From Monoraphidium neglectum (Eukaryota > Chlorophyta > Chlorophyceae > Sphaeropleales > Selenastraceae), in contig NW_014012663.1 in assembly GCF_000611645.1 (NCBI RefSeq), forward strand, positions 1-18,130: a stretch of DNA of 18,130 bases, given 5' to 3'. The position numbers and the translations under genes are program-made. Below, piece after piece: positions 10,701 through 18,130 of this stretch (position 1 is the stretch's first letter; every line of letters begins with the position of its first letter). Below the pieces are notes generated by a model. The model was not told the DNA's origin. It made no database searches and saw only the letters and a program-made list of their open reading frames with translations.

Positions 10701-12903
10701 GGCCGGTTTTTGGAGGGGCGGTTTGATCGGCGGCGTCGCATTTGGGTGCAGGGTCCGTGGTCTGGCGCGAAGGTTCTCGTTTGGGGCAGGATGTGACGTG
10801 AACGCAAACTATGCGGACAAATTTGGAACTCGACAGCTGGCGTACGCATGAGCTGAAAAGCTGCACTGGCGGCGCCAAAGCAGCAACGCGGCCCGTTCAA
10901 AGCACGTCATGACTTGCCCCTCGCTAACGCAAGGTTAACCCAACCATCAGGCACAACAGCGTGTTCCCCCTTTCCAAAGGGGTTTCCCTTCTGTTGCTGG
11001 CAAAGTGTATGAGATGTGTAAATGTGACAATCACACGGCAAGCCCCCAAAAGCGTGTGCTCACCTGCAAACAGAAACACGTGCTTCCCGCACGGCAGCCC
11101 GACCCGGTGCTGCGGGCTGGGCAGCGCAAAACGCATGAGGTACGTGTCGTGACTCAGCCGCTGGCTGCTCTCCAGGGGCAGGTTGTACCGCACCCGCGGG
11201 TCCGCCAGCGCCACCGGCGCTGACATCACCGCGACGTCATCGGCGGACGGCACCGCGGCCGCGGCGGGCGGCGGCGGCGGGAGCGGGGAGGGGGGCCGCA
11301 GCTCCCGGACCTCCGCCAGCACGGCCTCTGCTGCCGTGGACGCGGGCGCGGCTGCTGCTGCTGCTGCTGTGGCGGCGGCGGCGGCGGCGGCCGCGGAGAT
11401 GGAGGCGGAGGCGGCCACAGCGACGGGCTTTGGTTTGGGGCCGCTCAGGGCGCCGATCCTGAACCTTTTGAGGAGGGCCTTGGCCTCTGCGCTGTGGATG
11501 GCGTTGAACTCCTCTGTGGCGTCAACGCCTGTGGTAGATTACATGTGCCATGAAAAGGGCAGTGTTCATGGCTGCGCGTGTGATTGTCTCACACGCGAAC
11601 GCAGCTGCAACAACGCACACGCACACGCGCGCACACCTGGCATTTGTGGCTGATCAGCAGCTGCAACGACATCACAACCAACTGCACTCCCACTGCTGTC
11701 CAATGGGCGTGGCATGCTGGGGTTGGAATGCCGTCTGCCTTTACCTGCCCTCCTGTGCCCACATTCCTCCGCCTCTTCGTCTCACACACCCCACACCACA
11801 CCTCTCCACGGCCTGCACCCATCCCGCATACCCCACCCCCCTGAGCCTTTCATATCTGAACCACCCACTCCGCCACCCTGCTCACCTGCATTGAGCAGGA
11901 TGCTCTCAGCCCCCCCAGGGTGGTCATCAAGGTATGACGTCACATCAAACACCTGCCGGAGATTAGCGCTGGCGTCAGTGGTGCCGGCCGGTGTCTGGTC
12001 TCAAAGATGGGGCGGCAAGCGGCCGCGCATGCCGGGCGGTCCGGGCCGCATATACAGCAGCATCGCAGGGTAAGGATGGCTAATCAAGGGCGTTCGCTCG
12101 TAATCAATAGTGCTCCACAGTAAAGCAGTAAGGGGTCAAGCCGGAGCCCTGCGGTGACAGCAAGCCAAGGGAAAATTTGCCTGTTGTGAGGGCCACCGCA
12201 CCTCTCCGTCCACTACCATCCAGCATGAGTCATCGGATGCGTGCTTGGACACCTGTGTCCGTGCGTGTGCATGTGCCTAGGTTTCGGTAACAGACATAGA
12301 CTTGTAAGTGTGCCTGAAATGTGCCAGCTGGCAGGGGCGGACAGGGTTGGGCGACCGTCCGCTGTCGCACAATGCGTTTCAGTTGCCTGCGTGTCACCGC
12401 TCTGCTGCCCCCACAGCCGGCACAGGCAGCTCGCACAACGCGCTTCTATTGTCTACAAACGCGTGAGGGACCCTTGCAGGGGTCCAGATGGGCACCGAGC
12501 CCCGACCCCGCACCTGCCGCAGCGAATAGAGCGTGTCCGCCGCCGCATGCCCGGCCGCCGCGTTGGCTGCAGATGCTGCACCCAAAGTACCTGGTGCGGG
12601 CGCCGGGGTCGCGAGCGACGGCACGACGGACTCTGGCGGCGCCGCTGCGGACTGCGCCGCGGCCGTCGCTGCGTCGACCACGGCAGCAATTACAGCACTG
12701 CCGGCGGCGGCATGCGGCGGGCAGCTGGCGCTGCTCAGGCCGCGGGGGAGCCATTGGCGCCGCTGAGGTGTTGGGCGCGGTGCCGCCGCCGCTGCGGCGG
12801 CGATGGGGACCCAAATGCTCGCCGCTGCAGCGGCAGCAGCCGCGGCGATCACGGGTGCTGTGGCACGCCCGAGCAATTGCTGGCGCGCAGCTGCCAGCAG
12901 CAT
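7736..12903 (-). CDS. Cytochrome b5 - FAD/NAD(P)H cytochrome b5 reductase fusion (nitrate-reductase-like, no Mo domain)
   Basis: Eleven exons: 12903-12514, 12252-12202, 11952-11886, 11528-11064, 10696-10614, 10213-10142, 9825-9682, 9270-9110, 8700-8652, 8391-8305, 7813-7736. All introns are GT-AG and all junctions keep frame (548 aa). Residues 1-125 are Ala/Arg-rich with few acids, presequence-like or possibly a membrane anchor. Residues 126-195 are a cytochrome b5 domain: YSLRQVSKH, SCWMVV, HPGG with ligand H158, second ligand H181 in NAIHS. An Ala/Pro linker follows (about 201-272). The reductase has RLSHDTYLMRFALPS (293-307), FAD motif RAYTPLSS (333-340), GGKMS (365-369), AGGSGITP (414-421), LLYANK (441-446), CGPP (516-519) and the C-terminus DIVVF. 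It should move electrons from NAD(P)H through FAD to heme; NADH versus NADPH is not settled. This is the order of the C-terminal half of nitrate reductase, but there is no Mo-pterin or dimerisation domain. It is divergent from the hybrid cluster protein gene, a possible electron acceptor. Confidence 0.93.
11347..11394 (-). repeat. GCN repeat encoding poly-Ala in the b5-to-FAD linker
   Basis: On the plus strand this reads as runs of CTG and GGC/GCG units. In the coding frame it gives two Ala runs separated by one Thr (about residues 215-230), followed by Pro runs further on. It lies between the heme and FAD domains, where nitrate reductases have a flexible hinge, so it may act as a length-variable tether. 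Confidence 0.8.
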
Positions 12904-13363
12904 CACCGCTGTTTGGTATTATGATAGGCTCCGGCAGGGACTAGGGCCAAAGTTCCTATGTCTGCACCCTCGGAGGCGCCTTGGCAAACGTAGCTGGTGA
13001 TGCAAGAGCGCGGCAGGGCGCACTGACAATGAGACAACTGTCTTGAGTGGTGACGCGCTTTGAACGGAACGGCGCAGGGCGACACGATTCAGTCAGAGGA
13101 TTGATGATAGTTGAAATGAACGCATTGGGTACGTCGAACGCGAGTCTTCTTGGTTGTATTCGCCAGGTGACCCCTTCCGGGTGGCCCTTGCCGGTAATAC
13201 ACGTAGTCGACCATCCCTCTTCTGGGACGAGAATAAGCCAACCTTTGACGTTTGGGCTGCTATAGCATTTCCACGTCTCGCTGGTGCTGCACGGTGTCGG
13301 AGGTCAGATCCCAGATACCGCCGAAAGCAAAAAAGCTCCTGATCATCAACCCCCTGCAGCATC
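12904..13363. promoter_or_regulatory. Shared divergent promoter region (b5/b5R fusion and HCP)
   Basis: Only 460 bp separate the two start codons, so both 5' UTRs and promoters must fit here. A/T-rich elements that could serve as core promoter parts are CATAATAC on the minus strand near 12920 and CTATAGCATT on the plus strand near 13259. One GTAC tetramer lies at 13129-13132. GTAC is the core bound by the Chlamydomonas copper/hypoxia regulator CRR1, but a single tetramer is expected by chance in a stretch this long. No open frame here looks coding. Co-regulation is inference. Confidence 0.5.
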
Positions 13364-14258
13364 ATGAGGCGTGGATCAACCAAGCTGATGCGTATGGCGA
13401 TGGCGGCCGGCGCCCGAGCCTCCGCCCAGGGCGGCGCAGTGGCCGCCACTACAGGGCCTGCCGCGGGCAACGTGGCCACTGTGCTGCGCCGCGCCGCGCC
13501 CGCCCTGGCGCCATTCGTGCAGCTGCGCGGTTTCGCTGCGGCCGCGCAGCCAGCGCTGCAGACTGACATGTTCTGCTTCCAGGTATGCAGTCAAGGCATG
13601 GGTTGGGCAGCGCCAGGGGCGGCCCCTCGCGCTGCAGGGGCCGATGACCGGGCGTCGCCTGGCAAAGTTGGCAGACCGGACTAGCTGCGGCGCGGAGCAG
13701 CGCAGCGTGACGCATGCCCCATGCCCAAGCCACCCTAGATACATCCAGCCTCAAGCCCAACCAAGCGCAAACCAGCAACAAATTTGACCCAGCCACAGAC
13801 GGCCTTTCATCATGCGCACACCGAGCCCAAAATCGAACCACCAGCCCATCATCTTCGCCTGCGTCGGCCCTCTCCCGCCCCTTGCAGTGCGAGCAGACGC
13901 AGGACGGCACTGGCTGCACCACCACCGGCGTCTGCGGCAAGACGCCCCTCGTGGCCGGCCTGCAGGTGGGAAGGGATCTGAACATGATGGCGATGTTGTT
14001 GATGAGGGGAGCTGCACTGCCCACAGCCCGTGTGTGCGGCCAGCCCGGCGGCCCAGCAGCTGCGTCGTTTGGGCTGCGTCGCGGCGTAGCACTCAAGCGG
14101 TGCAAGCAAATGCATAACATGCATTGGCGCTTGCAGCACTATACAACTGGCTTGCATCTTCTGGCCCCAATACTCCATCATGCTGCCAGGATCGCACGTA
14201 CTCATCCGTCCCAATCCCCGCACAACCCGCCCTGCTGCGCGCATCCCCCAACTCCTCT

Positions 14259-14338
<80 letters not shown>

Positions 14339-17300
14339 TGCAAGCACACACGCATGCAAGCACACAAGAGCGCAAGAACACACGCACGCACACGCACACA
14401 CGCCCACCCAACCCCCAGGATCTGACCATGTACTCTCTCAAGGGCCTCGCGGCCTGGTCCCTGGCCGCGCGTGCTGTCGGTGTCATCGACCCCGAGGTTG
14501 GCCGCCTGTGCGCGCTTGATGCTGTTGTGGCAAGCGTGCGTGTGCCTGCGTGCCTGCGTGCGTGCATACGCATGGGTATGCATGGCAGTGGGTGGAGGGC
14601 CGCACGCATTTGGTGCTTCCCACTAGCAGCCCTGGGCCATAGGTCCGACCTTGGAAACTTGCCGTGTGTGCGAGCGCATCGTGCCGCAGTGCACAGTCAC
14701 CTGCGCGCTAGTCGCCTCGGCCAGGGCCGGCTGCACACACGTCTACGCTAGCCTCTGTTGACTCTGCAGATAGATAGATAAGTTACTCATGCCATAGCAT
14801 CACTGCCATCGGCCCCTCTGCACTCCTCAAACTCGCAATCATATTACAGATTGACACTTTCATCAACGGGTCTGTCTTTGCCACCCTCACCAACGGTGAG
14901 ACGGCACGCGCCTGCTTTCAGCTTGTTCATGAGGCGGCGCTGCTGCAGGCCCCACGGTGCTCCACTTTCGAGCGCTGCGGCTGGCTTGCCCCAAACATCA
15001 GAGCCTCTCGGCTGCTGTTCATGCCGACGCCCTGATCCGAACGTTCAGGTCAATGCCCGACAGCGCCCCCTGCATTATATTGTGACTGATTCCTGACAAC
15101 ACACCTCCCGTAATCCCTCGCCGCCAGTCAACTTTGATGACGCGCGCTTCGTGGAGATCCTGCAGCAGGCAGACGCCTTCAAGGCGCGCCTGGCGGCAGC
15201 CGTCAAGGCCAAGGGGGGCGCGCCGCCCCAGGGTGCCTCCGCTGAGGAGCTGGGCTGGGGGGCTGCCGGGCTGCCGCACCCCGTGTCGTGGAGCGTGCCC
15301 AAGGGGGCGGGCGCCAAGGAACTGCAGCGCATCTCGCGCCAGGTGGGCTGCTCAATCGGGTGGGGGTGCCGGGCTGTGGCTTTTCCGAGGGGGTGTTGCT
15401 GGCCCCGCCAGCCGCAGCCGAGCGGAGCAGGTTGCCTTGGATGCTACGTTCAGGACACTCTGTGCCACAGCTGTGTGTTCGATTGAGATTTATGGATAAA
15501 GCATGCAATTGGATCAAGCATGCAATTGGTACCCAAAGCACACCCGTTCATAAAACCGGCCCGCACACCACCTGAACCCTCAGGTGGGCGTCGACGCGCG
15601 CCGCCGCACCCTGGGCGCCACCCTGGCAGGCCTGCAGGAGTGCCTCGCATACGGTGGGCGGGCGGGCGGGTGGATGAGTGCGTGGGGGGGAGTCATTGGC
15701 GCTGGGTTGGCGTTGGTTGCGGCCTGGTTTGTGTAGGGCGCACACCAGGCCTCGCAGCTGCCGCCTACCCTGTCCAGCAGTTGCCCAGGCCTATTTCCTG
15801 CTGCTGCGTTTTGCCCTGATGCTGTGTCTGGACTGCCCCTGCACACAATCACGCCTGTTCCTGCTCGCCTGCTTGCCCATTTGCCCAACTGCGTCCCTAG
15901 CAAGTTGTGCGCTTGTCTGTTGTACTTCTTACGTGCCCCTGCTCTCTCCCTCACACTTCATGGGCACCTGCCCGCCCCCAGGCATCAAGGGCGTCGCCGC
16001 CTACACCCACCACGCCGGTGAGCCGCGCGCCTGCTCCTCCTCCGCCGCCGCCGCCTCAACTCCCGCTCATCCAAGACCAGATTTGCCCTGCAACCGGCAA
16101 TCAGAACACACTCAGGAGTCCCTTCAATCGTTCAGCATCCCCAGCCACCTCAAACCCCCCCAATATATTCTTGTCTACCCTTCCCGCTGCGCCCTACCTC
16201 TAACGATTCCACGAACTCCACATGACATTACCTTAACACATACATGCAACCCCTCGCCTACGCAGACATGCTCGGCGCGCGCGACCCTGCCCAGTACGCC
16301 GCCATCCAGGAGGCCCTGGTGTTCCTGGCCTCCCCCGCCGCCAAGGACGCCGGTGCCGTGCTGGAGTGGCTGCTGCGGCTGGGGGGCGTCAACCTCAAGA
16401 CCATGCAGATGCTGTCCGAGGCCCACGCGGGCAGGTGGGGCCGCGAGTTTGCGCGTTGTTCCCAATTTTGGAGCAGCGCCGTGGCGCGAGTTTGGCCAGG
16501 CAGCGCACCAGGAGGCGGCGGTGTCATGCCGCAGCCAGTGAATGCCGCCGACCCCGCCGCCTCGGCGGCCTGTCTGCCTGTTGCAGCGGTCCATTGGATC
16601 AGTTTTGCAAATGAAAGACTGTCCGCTCGCCTCTTTCCCTCATCCTCGAACCTGTCCCAGCCATGCACGCACCCACATCACCACTCCCCAACCCTACCTG
16701 GCGCCTGCTACCCCCAGGTTTGGCGCCCCCGAGCCGACCCAGGTGACGCTGTCGGTGCGCCCCGGCCCCTGTATCCTCGTCAGCGGCCACGACATGGCGG
16801 ACATGGACGCCCTGCTGCAGGCCACAGAGGGCAAGGGCATCAACGGTGAGCCCCTTGGGAACGGCGGTGCGCGCAGGCGCCCCTTCGAGGCTGGGGTGCG
16901 CCATCACTCTGTCACCGAATCATTGTGGCTGGCGGCGATGAAAGGTTGCTCGCCGGCGGGGGTTCTTGGTTGGCGGCGGCCGGGCACATAGACGTGTGGA
17001 TGAGGAAAGGGGCCTCGCTTGTGAGTCTAGTGCGTACGCCCTGTTTGTACTGCCGACGTCGGCCCCCTTCCAGAGCATGCCTTGCCCCTTGGGCCCAAGC
17101 CCTTCCTCCCACGGCGGCCTGTTGACATCAACCCATGCTGGCCTGGATCAACCCTCTGCCTCCAGTCTACACTCACGGCGAGATGCTGCCGGCCCACGCC
17201 TACCCCGGGCTGAAGAAGTACCCCCACCTGGCAGGGCACTACGGCGGCCCCTGGCAGCTGCAGAAGGTGGGGCAAGATTGGTCTGGCCAGGCCGTTGGGG

Positions 17301-18122
17301 GTGTGTGGTCCAAATGCGTGAGAACGGCTTGGTCTGGGTAGGGCGGGGGTGGCTGGGCCGGGTCAGGGTTGCTTTTGCTGCCCTTATTATCAAAGGAGCC
17401 GCTTGCGCACACCCAACACCTCGCGGGCGAAATTGTCGCGATGCGCCGCGCCGCCTGCGTGCGTGTCACTCCGCGACGCGTAATGTCGCAGCCACGGACC
17501 CTGCTTACCCATGCAACCCCTCCATCCACCCCACCCCACCCGCAGCGCGAGTTTGCGATGTTCCCTGGCGCCATCCTGGCCACCACCAACTGCGTGCTGG
17601 AGCCCCCCAAGAGCTACAAGGACCGCCTCTTCACCACAAACGAGGCCGGCCTCACGGGTGGGGCTGGCAATGGGGTGCACATGTGGGGGGGCCACCAGCC
17701 AGCAGACGATGAAGGTCAAGCCAAGAGGGGACAGTGTCGCAGCTGACGGGCCCCCTCTCAAGCCTGCCAGCGCGCCCCCTGGTCTGCCTGCCAGCAGCCT
17801 TACTTTTGGCGTGCTTTTATGCAGGCTTGCTGCTGTCTGCACAGATGCGTGGGGTTGCCGCGCGTGCGTGTGAACCCTGCTGCACTGCTGCTTACCACCG
17901 CCCGACCATCCAGCGCTCCTCTCCCCCTGATTGAACGCCATCTCCCCATGCCGGCCCTTGATGCGCCCAGGCGTGAAGCACATCGGCGACGCCAAGGGCG
18001 GCCCCAAGGACTACTCTGCGCTCATTGCCAAGGCGCTGGAGTGCGAGGGGTTCAATGATGAGACGTCACCAGAGCTGGACCAGGGGCACCCCGGCCACTT
18101 CACCACTGGCTTTGGGCACCAG
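13364..18122 (+). CDS. HCP: Hybrid cluster protein (HCP, prismane), mitochondrial-type presequence, 3' partial
   Basis: Twelve exons in view: 13364-13582, 13888-13965, 14419-14496, 14850-14895, 15128-15342, 15584-15653, 15982-16017, 16266-16434, 16718-16845, 17166-17266, 17546-17657, 17971-18122 (468 aa). All junctions are GT-AG and in frame, and the last exon ends at a CAG/GTGGGT donor. Residues 1-67 are Arg/Ala-rich without acids and end LRGF/AAA, an R-3-type mitochondrial processing motif. The 4Fe-4S motif is C71, C74, C83, C89 (Cx2Cx8Cx5C, class I spacing). [10 protein letters not shown] is the family signature. Hybrid-cluster ligands in view are H328 (VSGHD), E352 ([11 protein letters not shown]) and C396 (TTNC); their spacings of 24 and 44 equal those I recall for Desulfovibrio HCP (H244, E268, C312). 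The remaining ligands lie past the window. Bacterial HCPs reduce NO to N2O and hydroxylamine to ammonia and can S-nitrosylate proteins; algal HCPs are associated with anoxia. The splice site ending exon 3 is weak and has an in-frame alternative. Confidence 0.95.
14259..14334. repeat. Compound microsatellite (CGCA)8-(CA)22 in HCP intron 2
   Basis: Eight CGCA units run directly into about twenty-two CA units, then into an imperfect duplication built on CACACGCATGCAAG up to about 14366. The block ends about 50 nt before the intron acceptor at 14418. Alternating purine-pyrimidine DNA of this kind can adopt Z-form. The long histidine/threonine frames across it are artefacts of the repeat. Confidence 0.95.
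15497..15530 (+). repeat. 17-bp imperfect tandem duplication in HCP intron 5
   Basis: Two adjacent copies of AAGCATGCAATTGG(A/T) followed by TC or AC. It lies within the intron 15343-15583, about 55 nt upstream of the acceptor. No function is apparent. Confidence 0.7.
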
Positions 18123-18130
18123 GTGGGTGG

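Noticed and set aside
12241..12924. Plus-strand open frames of 227 and 207 codons
   Set aside because: They are antisense shadows of exon 1 of the b5/b5R gene, produced by its GCN-rich codons.
13714..14751. Long plus-strand open frame of 345 codons with a His/Thr repeat
   Set aside because: It runs through HCP exon 2, intron 2, the CA repeat and exon 3; its length comes from the stop-free microsatellite.
1..18130. Transposons, CRISPR arrays, rRNA, or recent bacterial transfer
   Set aside because: I see no transposase, reverse transcriptase, long terminal repeats, spaced direct repeats or rRNA core sequence; even the bacterial-type HCP gene is densely intron-split.

Overview
The window looks like nuclear DNA of a green alga (Chlorophyta, probably the Chlorophyceae, which is inference). 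It is GC-rich. Genes are split into many short exons by GT-AG introns of about 180-490 nt. Candidate TGTAA polyadenylation signals follow the stop codons. CA, CTG and GCN microsatellites are present, and proteins carry Ala-rich linkers and presequences. I see no bacterial-type operons, transposons, rRNA, tRNA or CRISPR. I rebuilt four genes by hand-splicing; in each, every proposed junction keeps the reading frame.

Layout: (1) 1316..1, minus: membrane-anchored protein kinase, cut by the left window edge. (2) 1317-3448: about 2.1 kb with no supported gene, between divergent genes. (3) 3449-5761, plus: unrecognised 234-aa coiled-coil protein, seven exons, all introns phase 0. (4) 5762-7735: convergent 3' flanks with TGTAA signals and a (CTG)23 tract. 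(5) 12903..7736, minus: 11 exons, 548 aa, a cytochrome b5 domain fused to an FAD/NAD(P)H reductase. This is the heme-plus-diaphorase half of eukaryotic nitrate reductase without the molybdenum domain. (6) 12904-13363: 460 bp shared by two divergent start codons. (7) 13364 to the right edge, plus: hybrid cluster protein (HCP/prismane), 12 exons and 468 aa so far, with a strong mitochondrial-type presequence; it continues beyond the window.

The most interesting content is the head-to-head pair in 7736-18130. HCP is a redox enzyme that reduces NO and hydroxylamine in bacteria, where E. coli pairs it with the flavin/2Fe-2S reductase Hcr. Here the divergent neighbour is a heme/flavin electron-transfer fusion that also has a presequence-like N-terminus. 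The arrangement suggests a eukaryotic two-gene module in which a nitrate-reductase-like b5/b5R protein feeds electrons to HCP. The two identities are well supported by sequence; the functional partnership is inference.
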